Position numbers and translations under genes: made by a program. Below, one piece after another: positions 26,052 to 36,118 of a stretch of DNA of 64,000 nt. This DNA comes from an uncultured Corynebacterium sp. (GTDB lineage: Bacteria; Actinomycetota; Actinomycetes; Mycobacteriales; Mycobacteriaceae). The DNA lies in NCBI RefSeq assembly GCF_946222305.1, contig NZ_CAMIHZ010000008.1:1-64000 (forward strand), written 5' to 3'. Every line of letters starts with the position of its first letter. Position 1 is the first letter of the stretch. The notes under the pieces are model-generated. The model ran no database searches, was not told the origin of the DNA, and saw only the letters and a program-made list of their open reading frames with translations.

Positions 26052-27710
26052 CTACGCGAAGTAGGCGCTGACCTTATCTGCCACCTTGTCCGTGTCGTGA
26101 ACAAGCACGCCATGCTTGTGGCCATCCAGCTCGACCATCTCGCCGCCCATCACAGCGTGCATGTCCCGCATACCGTTTCGAGTCACGGCACTGTCGTGGT
26201 TGTATCCCACCAGCAATGGCTTGGTCTGTAGGTGCTTGGAACTCAACGTCACGGATGGCTTGGGCAGTGGCCATCCTGCGCACAGCTGACCGCTGCTCAT
26301 GCGTGGGGCGAGGTTCTTCATCACATCGCCACCGGTGTACTTATTCACTAGGTACGGAGCCACCAAACGGGGGTTAATTCGATTGCGGTTTTCATTGCAC
26401 GCAATCGCCATCTCCACAGTTCCCATCGTCAGCGACTGGTAAGCCAGATCGCGAAGAGCTTTCTTGTCTTTCTTCAGATCTTTCCGGAGCTTCTTCTGCG
26501 CTCCGCTTGTCTGCGGATCCTCCTTGGGCTTGCCGTCTCTAATGAAGATGGCCACTGAATCCCACTCGTTTTCGTCATAGAGCCCTGTGAACAGGGTGTA
26601 GGAAAACAGGGGGGACGCGGTCGTTGCCTCAGGGCGGAGCTTCTCCAAGGTCTTCCAACCAGAGTACAAGCGCCACATTGCGGGCAGTTGTTTATTCACT
26701 ACCGGCAGCACTCGCTTACCTTCCGAGCGCAGTCCTGCGGGCAAGTCTCCCAATTCCATGTCGGGTGGGGTGATCTGTGCGGGCACCCCAGTTTGTTGAT
26801 TGATCCGATCAGACCACCGCTTATATACCTGCAGCGGGGTTTTGCCTAGGTGATAGACATCATCACGATCCGCGATCCATTGAAACATCGCCTCGAGGGA
26901 GTCCCGGCGCTGCGGCCCACGTGCTTTTTCTAGGCGGAGCCACTGGTTTTTCTGGCTGTTGGGAGAATCCAACAATGTCTTCCCAGTGTGGCTGGGGAAC
27001 ATGGTCGCGTACGTGGCCATGAGCAACCCGCCATAGGACACCCCATACAAGTTCAGCTTGTCCTGCCCCAGCACTTTCCGAGCCTCGTCGAGGTCTCGCG
27101 CTGTATTCGCCGTAGTGATGGAATCCACCAGGCCTGGGTGGTTCATATTGCATAGATCGCGGATATTCCCTGGAGATAACACCGGGGCGGCTAATCCAGC
27201 GGGACCATCCAATCCACAAGTCAGTGGTTCACCAAACGTCAATCCGCGTGGCTCTACCGCAATCTGGTCATAGTGTTCGCGCACGTCCTTGGGCAACGTC
27301 ACCCGCTTCTTCGCAAAAGGATCGGAGCCCACGTTTCCGGCAAACATACCCAACGCATCGCCTCCGGGACCGCCGGGATTCCCAGCAATTACGCCCTTAG
27401 ATTGTCCGGTCGCTGGGATTTTACTCATGGTGAGTTTAATCTTCTTACCTGCGGGGTTCCGGTAATCTTGCGGAACTTGGAACGTGGTGCACACTGCATC
27501 GGGTGCCGTCGCCGCAGCCTTGGGGCACGGTTTCCACGTTGCACTACTTTCTTTTTGTGCCGACGCCACCGGGGCCGAAATCAAACTCCCCACCATTGCC
27601 GTTGCCATCGCCATAGCCCACACTGGTCTTTTCTCGGACAACCTCAAAACTCCTATCACCCTTGCTACTACTGGGAAACGAACATTCAGCCCTTCCAACC
27701 TACCAGCCAT
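26052..27710 (-). CDS. Secreted alpha/beta hydrolase, tripeptidyl aminopeptidase-like
   Basis: 552 residues with a probable signal peptide ending around SLISAPVASAQ near residue 52. The hydrolase core has the oxyanion segment AGNPGGPGG, the nucleophile elbow GVSYGG, and near the C-terminus LLVGYNHDSAVT (probable Asp) and DGHKHGVLV (catalytic His). This resembles the TAP/SCO7095 family of secreted peptidases or esterases of actinobacteria. A reverse GGCGTCG motif lies at 27547-27567, just inside the mature N-terminus. The N-terminal 30 residues before the signal peptide may indicate a later start. Confidence 0.82.
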   Translation of the reverse strand: MAGRLEGLNVRFPVVARVIGVLRLSEKRPVWAMAMATAMVGSLISAPVASAQKESSATWKPCPKAAATAPDAVCTTFQVPQDYRNPAGKKIKLTMSKIPATGQSKGVIAGNPGGPGGDALGMFAGNVGSDPFAKKRVTLPKDVREHYDQIAVEPRGLTFGEPLTCGLDGPAGLAAPVLSPGNIRDLCNMNHPGLVDSITTANTARDLDEARKVLGQDKLNLYGVSYGGLLMATYATMFPSHTGKTLLDSPNSQKNQWLRLEKARGPQRRDSLEAMFQWIADRDDVYHLGKTPLQVYKRWSDRINQQTGVPAQITPPDMELGDLPAGLRSEGKRVLPVVNKQLPAMWRLYSGWKTLEKLRPEATTASPLFSYTLFTGLYDENEWDSVAIFIRDGKPKEDPQTSGAQKKLRKDLKKDKKALRDLAYQSLTMGTVEMAIACNENRNRINPRLVAPYLVNKYTGGDVMKNLAPRMSSGQLCAGWPLPKPSVTLSSKHLQTKPLLVGYNHDSAVTRNGMRDMHAVMGGEMVELDGHKHGVLVHDTDKVADKVSAYFA

Positions 27711-27743
27711 AGTTATGAAACTAATAAGGTCCAGAACAGGTTT

Positions 27744-28823
27744 TTACACGATTATGGCCCGCTCAAATTCACTGAACACTGCCTCGGGATCCAGCGATTC
27801 TAGAATCTGCACCCTCCCCCGAGGGGCATTGTCATCTTCACAGTCGTGCTTCAACGTGGTTCCGCGAAGTGCCCCCTCGGTCTCTACTGTGACGCCGACT
27901 TCATCGGATTCGTAGGCCACTTTCCCCAGCATCACTTGTGCGGCCGCGAGATCGTGAATTTGCGCGCAGTAGCCTACGCCAACGGATGCGTGAAATTCGA
28001 AATAGAACGTCAAAGCGTCCCCCATCATTCGTGCCAGTTCTGGGTTTCGCGAAGGTGGGGTTTGCTCCTGGGAGGATTGTCCCAGCACGTCTTGCCACTG
28101 CTGCAACCGATCCGGATACAGCAGGACTTTTTCCGTCTGGTTTAACGGGCACATCAATGGCGGTTCGATCTCGCTTGGCCAGTTTTCTAGGGCGAAGCGC
28201 AGCGCATGCGGATCCACCCACGCATTCCATTCTGCTGTCTCAGTAGTGTTGCCCGGATAGTCGAATGCGCCGGCCATGAACACAATCGTGCACCCATGAA
28301 GGACTTCGGGAGAATACTCGATGGCGTACGCGATGTTCGTAGCTGGCCCTGCCACCAACAAATAATTGGGTTTTGCCTTCCTCCACTGCTCCACGGCCAA
28401 GCGCGCAGTGCCGTCCCAATCGGGCCACCTTGAATCGTCTTGCCATTCGACTCCTCTCGAATCGCCGTCGCTTTCAGGTGCGCGCGATCCGCCGTTCGTG
28501 GGGGTTTTCCCAGCCTGTGGTTGTGCAAAACGGTGTGCCGTCCAGTAACCCAAACCATTAGGGCCATGCGTTTCAGGTGTGGTGGTGAGTTCAACTTCCC
28601 GGGGAGTACTGGCACCAGGGACGATGGGCGTCGATAGAGAGACACCACAGCAACGAAGTACCTCGGCGGAGTTGGCAGCAGCATCTTGGGCGGTGCAGTT
28701 TCCCGCAGAGGTGGTGACCGTCAGCTCGATATCCCCGCGTTTGTGCAGATGAGCGAGGTAAATCAGGGCAAGGGCATCGTCGATTCCGGTATCGACATCG
28801 GCAACTACGCGAGGGGGTTTCAC
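27744..28823 (-). CDS. Inosine-uridine-type nucleoside hydrolase
   Basis: A 359-residue nucleoside N-ribohydrolase. The calcium-binding N-terminal motif appears as DVDTGIDDALAL, with a second motif VAGPATNIAYAI and the C-terminal EWNAWVDPHALRFAL that completes the metal and ribose site. It would split nucleosides to base and ribose in salvage. It is somewhat longer than the usual 310-330 residues because of an inserted polar loop around residues 100-125. Confidence 0.87.
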   Translation of the reverse strand: MKPPRVVADVDTGIDDALALIYLAHLHKRGDIELTVTTSAGNCTAQDAAANSAEVLRCCGVSLSTPIVPGASTPREVELTTTPETHGPNGLGYWTAHRFAQPQAGKTPTNGGSRAPESDGDSRGVEWQDDSRWPDWDGTARLAVEQWRKAKPNYLLVAGPATNIAYAIEYSPEVLHGCTIVFMAGAFDYPGNTTETAEWNAWVDPHALRFALENWPSEIEPPLMCPLNQTEKVLLYPDRLQQWQDVLGQSSQEQTPPSRNPELARMMGDALTFYFEFHASVGVGYCAQIHDLAAAQVMLGKVAYESDEVGVTVETEGALRGTTLKHDCEDDNAPRGRVQILESLDPEAVFSEFERAIIV

Positions 28824-28896
28824 GCCCTCCGAGGCTACCGGAGGGGCTTCCTAGACCTCTACTGGCAGGACTTACGGCTCGCGAACCGGGGGCTAG

Positions 28897-29721
28897 CTAA
28901 GTGAACCGACCCAGCAACCGCGCCGCATGTTCGGCGTCCAGGTCCTCGCCCCGCACATCCTCCACTAGGTTCTGATGCTGCGCGTCCGCGCTCGCCTGCC
29001 ATCCCTGCGGCACGCGGTCGAACGCCACAAACACTTCCCGGGCTTGGGCATGTTGTATCTGTATCCACTCGACGCCCTGCTGCTCCCCCGATCCTAAGGC
29101 CACTAGGGTGAGCGATTCCAGCTCGTCGAGATTCTGCACACGCACCGCGAATCCATTGGAGGCTGCGAAGACCCAATCCGGTTTCCTCAGTTCACGACGG
29201 AAGAACACCGAGCGGCCAACGCGCCCATCGGGATACTTGCGGGGAGCATCCTCTACGTGGGAAAACACTGCCCCGGCGCGTTCCACGCCTCGGCGAGATG
29301 GCGTGTTCGTTTCGTCCATGCGGAACCACACTTCGCGCACGCCGCGTACGGCGAGTTCGCGGAACAACAAAGATTTGAGAACAGCATTGTGGCCCGCTCC
29401 CCTCTCGCGCGGCAAGACGAAAGTGAATCCTAGGGTGACAGTTTGAGCGCTTTTATCAGCGTCGTACACCGACGTTTGCGCTACTGGCCGGTCCCCGCGG
29501 TACAGCGCGTATGTGGTGCGCGTGGCGTCAGATATAAAAGGCACCAAAGGCAGCGGCGAGCGAGTGAAGAAATGGAACAGTTCCTCGCGCTCGGAGCGAG
29601 AAAGCTGCGCGTCATAGAATTCTTGCAAGTCGGTGGCCATGTCCGCGGTCACCTGGCGTAGTTGCAGATCGCCGGGGCCATCGATGGTGCTAGGCAGATT
29701 GAGCCACGATGCTGAGGTCAT
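28897..29721 (-). CDS. GNAT-family acetyltransferase with C-terminal extension
   Basis: 274 residues from the ATG at 29721. The N-terminal part has a GNAT fold with FVLPRERGAGHNAVLKSLLF as the acetyl-CoA loop and ETNTPSRRGVERAGAVF, resembling RimJ-type N-acetyltransferases. The last 95 residues form an additional domain I do not recognise. Substrate unknown. An inverse-strand GGCGTCA motif is at 29524. Confidence 0.75.
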   Translation of the reverse strand: MTSASWLNLPSTIDGPGDLQLRQVTADMATDLQEFYDAQLSRSEREELFHFFTRSPLPLVPFISDATRTTYALYRGDRPVAQTSVYDADKSAQTVTLGFTFVLPRERGAGHNAVLKSLLFRELAVRGVREVWFRMDETNTPSRRGVERAGAVFSHVEDAPRKYPDGRVGRSVFFRRELRKPDWVFAASNGFAVRVQNLDELESLTLVALGSGEQQGVEWIQIQHAQAREVFVAFDRVPQGWQASADAQHQNLVEDVRGEDLDAEHAARLLGRFT

Positions 29722-29862
29722 GCGGTGGGAACGATTCCTAACTAGTCTTGGCTGATTGCCGGCCATCGAGCGAACAGAGCAGGGCGAGTACAGTTTCGTC
29801 GAGTCGCGGGGTGGGTGCAGCGCGAACGAGACGCAGCTGAACTAACGCAGGCGAATCCCGCG

Positions 29863-31152
29863 CTAGCTTTCCAGTACGTCGTTGATGACGATGGTTTGAT
29901 CGCGACCGGGCCCCACGCCGATGTAGGAGATGCGGCAGCCAGACAGTTCCTCGAGTCGCTTGACGTAATCCTTGGCTTTTTGCGGCAACTCTTCGAAGGT
30001 CTTGCAACCCGTGATGTCTTCATCCCATGCAGGCATGGTTTCGTAGATCGGGGTGGCGTGGTGGAATTCGGTCTGGGTCATCGGCATCTCATCGTGGCGT
30101 ACGCCGTCGACGTCGTAGGCCACGCAGATCGGGATCTCACCGATGCCGGTGAGCACATCCAGCTTGGTGAGGAAATAGTCGGTGAAACCGTTAACGCGGG
30201 AGGCGTAGCGGGCAATCACGGAGTCGTACCAGCCACAGCGGCGCTTGCGGCCCGTGTTCACGCCAACCTCGCCACCAGTGGTCTGCAGGAATTCGCCCCA
30301 CTTGTCGAAAAGCTCGGTGGGGAATGGACCTGCGCCCACGCGGGTCGTGTACGCCTTGATGATGCCGAGGGATGCGGTGATGCGGGTGGGGCCGATGCCG
30401 GCACCGACACATGCGCCACCAGTGGTCGGGTTGGAAGACGTGACGAATGGGTACGTGCCGTGGTCGACATCCAGCATGGTGGCCTGACCACCTTCCATGA
30501 GCACGTGCTTACCCTCGTCGAGGGCCTTGTTTAGTTCGGTGGACGCATCAATGAGCATCGGCGCCAAGCGGTCGGCGTAGGACAGGAAGTATTGCACTAC
30601 TTCCTCAACCTCCACAGCCTTACGGTTATAGATCTTGACGAGGATCTGATTCTTCTGCTCGAGCGCGGATTCGATCTTTTGGCGCAGGATGGATTCATCC
30701 AGCAAATCCTGGGCGCGAATACCCACGCGGGAAACCTTGTCCGCATAAGTAGGGCCAATGCCGCGACCAGTGGTGCCGATGGCGCGCTTACCCAGGAAAC
30801 GCTCCGCTACGCGGTCGATCGCCACGTGATAAGGGGCGACGAGCTGCGCATTCGCAGAAACGCGCAAGCGGGAAGCATTCGCCCCGCGAGCCTCGAGGCC
30901 ATCGATTTCTTCGAACAGCGCTTCGAGGTTTACTACGCAGCCGTTGCCGATGATCGGAGTAGCATTCTCGGACAGCACACCGGCTGGGAGCAGCTTCAGC
31001 TCGTACTTCTCGCCACCGACAACCACGGTGTGGCCCGCATTGTTGCCACCATTGGGCTTTACCACGTAATCAACGTGCCCTCCGAGGATGTCGGTAGCTT
31101 TCCCCTTACCCTCGTCACCCCACTGGGCGCCGACGACGATGATTGCTGCCAT
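29863..31152 (-). CDS. purA: Adenylosuccinate synthetase
   Basis: A 429-residue PurA starting [20 protein letters not shown] with the GDEGKGK GTP loop. It also has [14 protein letters not shown] and the C-terminal [12 protein letters not shown]. It makes adenylosuccinate from IMP, aspartate and GTP. The start at 31152 follows AAAGGA by 12 nt; a longer frame upstream lacks support. The leader contains an 8-bp hairpin (31194-31222, ACCCCGCC/GGCGGGGT) of unknown role. Confidence 0.97.
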   Translation of the reverse strand: MAAIIVVGAQWGDEGKGKATDILGGHVDYVVKPNGGNNAGHTVVVGGEKYELKLLPAGVLSENATPIIGNGCVVNLEALFEEIDGLEARGANASRLRVSANAQLVAPYHVAIDRVAERFLGKRAIGTTGRGIGPTYADKVSRVGIRAQDLLDESILRQKIESALEQKNQILVKIYNRKAVEVEEVVQYFLSYADRLAPMLIDASTELNKALDEGKHVLMEGGQATMLDVDHGTYPFVTSSNPTTGGACVGAGIGPTRITASLGIIKAYTTRVGAGPFPTELFDKWGEFLQTTGGEVGVNTGRKRRCGWYDSVIARYASRVNGFTDYFLTKLDVLTGIGEIPICVAYDVDGVRHDEMPMTQTEFHHATPIYETMPAWDEDITGCKTFEELPQKAKDYVKRLEELSGCRISYIGVGPGRDQTIVINDVLES

Positions 31153-31344
31153 GTGGTGAACACATCCTTTACTTTGACCGTTGTACGCAATGCACCCCGC
31201 CACCTTCATGTCGCGGCGGGGTCAAGACGGTTATTGATTCTACTATGCCGAACAGCAAAAAGGGACGTTCCCCTCTCGCACCAACCTCGACGATTAGTTC
31301 AGCTCCCGCATTCTTCCCGGTTGCCCCCGGCTAAAATGATTTCC

Positions 31345-32262
31345 ATGCTTTACCTGTTGCGCTGCGGAGAACTCGCCCACCATCACCCAGACCTTCACCT
31401 TCCACAGCCCCTACCCTCCCCGTTCACGGGCCACGCAACAGAAATCGTCGACACGAACGCGATCCCCACGCGCCAGGAACTCAAGGTTTTCGACCACCTG
31501 CCCACCACCTACACCACTGGGCACACCTCCACTCTCGAAGAGATTGCTGCTCAACCCGATGTCGCTCACCAATCCACACCGGCCCCCGACCCGCACACCA
31601 CCACAGAACAAGTGCGCATCATCGTCTGCGGAACCGATGCCGCTCTTGCCGCCGTCGTCACGAAACTCATGCGCATCGACGCTCTTTGGGCCGAGGTCGC
31701 TTTCCTTCCCGTCTCACCCGAAGGCCAGGAGTCCCTCATTGCTACTACCTGGGGGCTCGACGCCCACCTATCCCCCGCAGATGCCCTCACTTGGTGTTTA
31801 ACCTCCCCGGCACTGCCAAGCTGCGTGGTTCGCGACGACCAAGCAGTAGTAACCCTGGGAGCCGCTGAACTTCGTGGAACCGATGAGACCACCGAAGAGA
31901 TGATCGGCGAAGTCGTGGTGGATTCGGATGTGCTTTACCACCACGAAGGTGGGACGGATTCCCCGTTTTCAACCGGTGTGCGCATGGTCGCCACCGCGGA
32001 TGCTCCCGGCCTCGCTGCGGTACAACGGCCGGCTGCGCGAGGCGTCGGTAATAAAAAGACCAGTGTGTGGGGCAAGTGGAGGGAAAAGTGGCGAGCCGTG
32101 CGAGCTGCGGATGCGGATCCGACGGTGCTAACGGGGCGCGCCATGCAAGCTGGTGGGGTGGATTTCCAGCTAGTTCGTGATGGTGTAGAACATCCGCGGG
32201 CGCTGTCGCGCGTAACTTTCTACCGTCATCTGCGCGATGGGCAATTTGTGCGCCGAGCTTAG
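31345..32262 (+). CDS. Corynebacterial protein of unknown function, divergent from purA
   Basis: About 305 residues from the ATG at 31345 (an ATG at 31336 is also in frame); neither has a good ribosome binding site. The middle part, VRIIVCGTDAALAAVVTKLM, and the general layout faintly resemble the N-terminal domain of diacylglycerol/lipid kinases, but no catalytic motif is evident. The protein has no signal peptide or membrane helix. A GVGNKKTSVWGK linker is encoded by a perfect GGCGTCGGTAATAAAAAGA motif at 32041. The open frame running back to 30592 across purA is not coding. Confidence 0.6.
   Translation: MLYLLRCGELAHHHPDLHLPQPLPSPFTGHATEIVDTNAIPTRQELKVFDHLPTTYTTGHTSTLEEIAAQPDVAHQSTPAPDPHTTTEQVRIIVCGTDAALAAVVTKLMRIDALWAEVAFLPVSPEGQESLIATTWGLDAHLSPADALTWCLTSPALPSCVVRDDQAVVTLGAAELRGTDETTEEMIGEVVVDSDVLYHHEGGTDSPFSTGVRMVATADAPGLAAVQRPAARGVGNKKTSVWGKWREKWRAVRAADADPTVLTGRAMQAGGVDFQLVRDGVEHPRALSRVTFYRHLRDGQFVRRA
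32041..32059 (+). repeat. Copy of the GGCGTCG/A-rich motif (in unknown gene near purA)
   Basis: GGCGTCGGTAATAAAAAGA, in a different reading frame from the copy at 52903. Confidence 0.7.
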
Positions 32263-32272
32263 AACCAGCCGG

Positions 32273-33538
32273 TTACTTATTGTGGTCGGGATCCGTATCC
32301 CCGTCGCTCCAGATTTCCGGCGGGAACCAGGGGCGCTCCACCGTTGTGGCCAGCGCCGCCATCGCCGATTTGCGGGAGTAACCGCACACTTGGAGCGCAT
32401 CCACAATCATGGAGCGCACCTGCGCCAAAACAACCGAGCCCGATAAGCCCGTGCCGTCAGCTACCTCCGCTCCGGTCCGGGCGGCGAGGCGCTGCAGGTT
32501 GCGCACGATGCTCGGGATCTTGATTGCTTCCTCGCGGGTTCCGCGGGTTCCGCCGGTGGCGAAAAGTCCTGCGAGCCGGCCGAGTTCATCGGATAGCGTG
32601 CGGATGAGGTCGATGAGTTCCTCTGTGGGTTCAACCTCATCTTCAATCATAATTTCGGCACGACGAGCTAGAACCCGCGCGTTGCGCATGAGGTTATCGG
32701 CCGGTACCAGCACGCGTTGCATTGACCGCGAATGCCTGCGTGCGGACCAATACATCGGCGAAAGACTCACCATTTCGGAGCCACCGTCAACGCTTTGCAG
32801 CATTGCGTTCACCAAAGTTTGCGTACCGCGGGCGGTTTCTAGGGCCTCGTAGATCGCATCGCCATCTCGTGCCTGCATGCCCGCTGCGACATCATCCAAA
32901 ACAAGTGAGGTCTTGGCGATCAGGCGGGACATCTCTCGGCGTGCCGTGCGCAGCGGGGAATTCGGCACGATAGCCATGACGATCAGGCCGATTACGCCGC
33001 CAATGAAGGCATCCACCATGCGATCCATTGCACCCGAGGTCCCAGGCGGGATGATGGTTGCCACCACCACGGCCGTGGTGGCTGCCTGCATGGGAACGAC
33101 AACGGAGCGGTCAATGAAGGTCGCGCTCAGAATCGCCGCCAACACCGCGAGGGATACTTGCCAATATCCCGTCCCCGTAATAGAGATGACGGTATCGCCA
33201 ATACCAATGCCCACCGCAGCGCCGAGGACCAATTCGAAACCGCGGCGCATACGCTTGCCCCCGGAAAGCCCCAAGCTGATGATGGCCGCGATGGGGGCGA
33301 AGAATGCAGCTTGGTGGTCGAAGATTCTTTCCGCGACTAACAGCGCAATACCTGCGGCAATCGCGCATTGCACCGCAAAAATTGCGGTTTCGCGAACTCG
33401 CTCAAACGCCCGTTGTGGAGAAAACTGACTCAGTGACTGGGCAGCCTCGACAGCTCCGGGCGTGCGCCGGATCAGGTGGCGTAGGCGTTCGCGCGCCGGC
33501 CTGCGGGGATCCGCTGGCTCGACCCATTTGTCACTCAT
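32273..33538 (-). CDS. FUSC-family (aromatic acid exporter-like) membrane protein
   Basis: 421 residues. Residues 50-185 hold about six helices with the FUSC pattern, including PIAAIISLGLSGGKRMRRG and a later IDRSVVVPMQAATTAVVV. A cytoplasmic helical domain of about 230 residues follows. Related proteins export small aromatic or hydroxylated compounds; substrate here is unknown. It ends 10 nt from the convergent unknown gene and is 9 nt downstream of the EEP gene. Confidence 0.8.
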   Translation of the reverse strand: MSDKWVEPADPRRPARERLRHLIRRTPGAVEAAQSLSQFSPQRAFERVRETAIFAVQCAIAAGIALLVAERIFDHQAAFFAPIAAIISLGLSGGKRMRRGFELVLGAAVGIGIGDTVISITGTGYWQVSLAVLAAILSATFIDRSVVVPMQAATTAVVVATIIPPGTSGAMDRMVDAFIGGVIGLIVMAIVPNSPLRTARREMSRLIAKTSLVLDDVAAGMQARDGDAIYEALETARGTQTLVNAMLQSVDGGSEMVSLSPMYWSARRHSRSMQRVLVPADNLMRNARVLARRAEIMIEDEVEPTEELIDLIRTLSDELGRLAGLFATGGTRGTREEAIKIPSIVRNLQRLAARTGAEVADGTGLSGSVVLAQVRSMIVDALQVCGYSRKSAMAALATTVERPWFPPEIWSDGDTDPDHNK

Positions 33539-33547
33539 AAAGCGGTG

Positions 33548-34525
33548 TTAATCCTCCTTGAAAGCGATATCTGCCCACACAGCCCGGTGATCCGTGCCCG
33601 CAATCTTCTTCGTGCCGCCCCCAGTGCAATCACCGGAGGTGAGCACATGGTCGATGCGGATCACAGGCATTTTCGACGGCCAAGTTGGGATATGGGCCAT
33701 GTGCCCCGTGCAATCCTTCAGGTCGATCGCCCGGAAACCTGGGTGAGCACGCGTAGCGTTGAAATCCCCGGCGATGACGATATTCCGTCCGCTCTTCTGC
33801 GGGTTCTTCCCCACCATCCGGGCGATACTTTCTATTTCACTCGCCCACGGGCCACGGTCGCGCCCAGCGGGCGCTAGTGCATGCACGCCGTAGAGCTCGA
33901 CGGGGCGTCGGGAAGAAGAATTGCCTTCCTTATTCGAGGCAACCGAAACGGTAGCCGTCACGCGAGGCATCTGAAAACGGGTGATGTTTTCTTCCAGGCC
34001 GGCCCGGGCTTCACTGCGGTTGATCCACTCTTCCCGTGCCAACACCGTGGTGCCGTCGGCACCATCGCCTGGTTCCACCTCGGTCATCACCTGCATGCCG
34101 GTGGCCATTGCAACGGCGGACGCTTCCAGCGGATTGGTTTCCGCTAAGACCAGCACGTCGGGGTGAACTTCCTTGACTGCGTCCACGATCTCATCTTCAG
34201 AGGCACCGCCGAAATACGTATTCAGTGACATCACGCGCAGCATGGGCTGCGACTGGAACAGGGAAAACGCGGGGATCCGCGGGACAATCGTGGCCGCCAA
34301 AATGGCAATGAGCCCGAAAATGAACGCGCGGCGCATGGATTTGAGACTGCCGATCGCAGCGACGGCGATGACCACCCCCACCCACGCACTAGCTTGCAGC
34401 TCAGCGACATAGGGTTTTGAGGCGGTCAGGGAGGCTGGCCAGATTATGCTGGACAGCCAGAACAGAGAACCCGCCAGTATCAGTAGTGACAGGTTCCTTC
34501 TGTAGTCGGTTAAGTGTTTCTTCAC
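33548..34525 (-). CDS. Membrane-anchored endonuclease/exonuclease/phosphatase-family protein
   Basis: 325 residues. Three hydrophobic helices in the first 85 residues are followed by an EEP domain with LRVMSLNTYFGGA, VLVLAETNP, VIAGDFNATRAHPGF and the terminal GTDHRAVWADIAF. These provide the Asn, Glu, Asp-Asn and Asp-His catalytic residues. The fold acts on nucleic acids, phosphoinositides or other phosphodiesters; the substrate is unknown. The GTG start overlaps the DUF3151 stop (GTGA), so the two are coupled. Confidence 0.82.
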   Translation of the reverse strand: MKKHLTDYRRNLSLLILAGSLFWLSSIIWPASLTASKPYVAELQASAWVGVVIAVAAIGSLKSMRRAFIFGLIAILAATIVPRIPAFSLFQSQPMLRVMSLNTYFGGASEDEIVDAVKEVHPDVLVLAETNPLEASAVAMATGMQVMTEVEPGDGADGTTVLAREEWINRSEARAGLEENITRFQMPRVTATVSVASNKEGNSSSRRPVELYGVHALAPAGRDRGPWASEIESIARMVGKNPQKSGRNIVIAGDFNATRAHPGFRAIDLKDCTGHMAHIPTWPSKMPVIRIDHVLTSGDCTGGGTKKIAGTDHRAVWADIAFKED

Positions 34526-34971
34526 CGATCCAATCCCATTGCCGGCACGGCGGTAGGATCACAGTCGTGCAGCAGGTTGAGACAACGGATGACCTCGTCG
34601 TCTTCGCCGAGCAATTTCGCGGTAACAACGAGCGCACCGATTGCTCGCAACACACCTTGATTCGGTTCGTGGTCCCACGGCACTGGGCCGGTTCCACGCC
34701 AGCCATTTCCACGCAGTGCGTCCAGCCCACGGTGGTATCCCGTGCGGGCGCAAGCATAAGCCTTGACTGGTTCTTCCATCTCAACTAGGCGCAGGGCGAG
34801 AGCAGCCCAAGCACCGGAGTCTTTGAGATCCGCTGCTACGAGCTTTTCCAGCGCTTCCAAATCTGCGCCGGCATCGTCAGCTGTGATGTTGCTGGCGAAT
34901 TCCTCGGGCAGGCGGGTCTCTGGCTTTTCGGAACCGAAGAGATCCCGGCCGTGGCGTAGTTGTTCGGACAT
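34522..34971 (-). CDS. DUF3151-family protein
   Basis: 149 residues, soluble and acidic, with the family signature ALALRLVEMEEPVKAYACA and a GNGWRGTGPVPW segment. DUF3151 proteins accompany class II fba/fda in many actinobacteria (for example M. tuberculosis), as here, 5 nt downstream of fda. Function unknown; TPR-like helices are possible. Confidence 0.85.
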   Translation of the reverse strand: MSEQLRHGRDLFGSEKPETRLPEEFASNITADDAGADLEALEKLVAADLKDSGAWAALALRLVEMEEPVKAYACARTGYHRGLDALRGNGWRGTGPVPWDHEPNQGVLRAIGALVVTAKLLGEDDEVIRCLNLLHDCDPTAVPAMGLDR

Positions 34972-34976
34972 AGGAT

Positions 34977-36011
34977 TTACTTCCCCAGAGTCATGCCTGC
35001 GGAGTGCAGGTCGTTGCAGGCCTCCACCACGCGCACGGACATGGCTTCTTCGGCCTTCTTCAGGTAGGAGCGTGGGTCGTAGGTCTTCTTGTTTCCGACC
35101 TCGCCGTCGATCTTCAAAACGCCGTCGTAGTTGCTGAACATGTGGGAAGCCACTGGGCGGGTGAACGCGTACTGGGTATCGGTGTCCACGTTCATCTTGA
35201 TAACGCCGTAACGTAGCGCCTCTTCAATCTTCTCCTTCTCGGAGCCGGAGCCACCGTGGAAGACAAAGTCGAATGGCTGGGCGTCATCAGCAAGGCCCAG
35301 CTTCTTAGCGGCAACCTTCTGGCCCATGTCCAAGATCTCTGGGCGCAGCTTCACGTTGCCAGGCTTGTACACACCGTGAACATTGCCGAAGGTGGCAGCC
35401 AGCAGGTAGCGACCCTTTTCACCGGTACCGAGCGCATCGACGGTCTTTTCGAAGTCCTCTTCAGTGGTGTACAGGTTGGCGCCGGCCTTAGCCTGAACGC
35501 CGTCTTCCTCGCCACCGACAACACCGATCTCGATTTCCAGGATGATGTTGGCTGCCTTGGACTTCTCCAGCAGTTCTTGAGCAATCTCGAGGTTCTCGTC
35601 GATCGGCACAGCGGAACCGTCCCACATGTGGGACTGGAACAATGGGTCCTCGCCCGCCTCCACACGCTTGCGGGAGATCTCGATCAGTGGGCGAACATAG
35701 TCGTCCAGGACTTCCTTCTGGCAGTGGTCCGTGTGCAGGGCGACGTTCACGCCGTAGTACTTCGCTGCCTCGTGTGCGAAAGCTGCCAGAGCAGTTGCGC
35801 CGGCAACCTTGTTTTTAACGTTCAGGCCGGAACCGAACTCCGCACCGCCGATCGAAAACTGGATGATGCCGTCGGACTCCGCGTCTGCAAAACCCTTCAG
35901 AGCTGCGTTGATGGTCTCGGAAGACGTGCAGTTGATAGCTGGGTAGGCGTAGCCACCTTCCTTAGCCTTGTCGAGCATGTCACGATAGACGGCGGGGGTT
36001 GCAATTGGCAT
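34977..36011 (-). CDS. fda: Class II fructose-bisphosphate aldolase
   Basis: A 344-residue zinc aldolase. Visible are the zinc-ligand segment VALHTDHCQ, the HMWDGSAVP loop, EIEIGVVGGEEDGV, and later GNVHGVYKPG and VFHGGSGS. It cleaves fructose 1,6-bisphosphate in glycolysis. The ATG at 36011 follows an ideal AGGAGG; the frame continues 10 codons upstream without support. It leads a short operon with the DUF3151 and EEP genes. Confidence 0.97.
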   Translation of the reverse strand: MPIATPAVYRDMLDKAKEGGYAYPAINCTSSETINAALKGFADAESDGIIQFSIGGAEFGSGLNVKNKVAGATALAAFAHEAAKYYGVNVALHTDHCQKEVLDDYVRPLIEISRKRVEAGEDPLFQSHMWDGSAVPIDENLEIAQELLEKSKAANIILEIEIGVVGGEEDGVQAKAGANLYTTEEDFEKTVDALGTGEKGRYLLAATFGNVHGVYKPGNVKLRPEILDMGQKVAAKKLGLADDAQPFDFVFHGGSGSEKEKIEEALRYGVIKMNVDTDTQYAFTRPVASHMFSNYDGVLKIDGEVGNKKTYDPRSYLKKAEEAMSVRVVEACNDLHSAGMTLGK

Positions 36012-36118
36012 TGAGGCCTCCTGATTGTATGGACGTTCCACCCCAAAGTATGCCTGCTATTTGTAATAGTTTCCACGACATTGTGGGTTTCGGGGGCAAT
36101 CCTCAAGCCCGCCGCGCG

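Noticed and set aside
30592..31344. N-terminal extension of the unknown gene across purA
   Set aside because: It is antisense to purA; the true start is one of the ATGs at 31336 or 31345.
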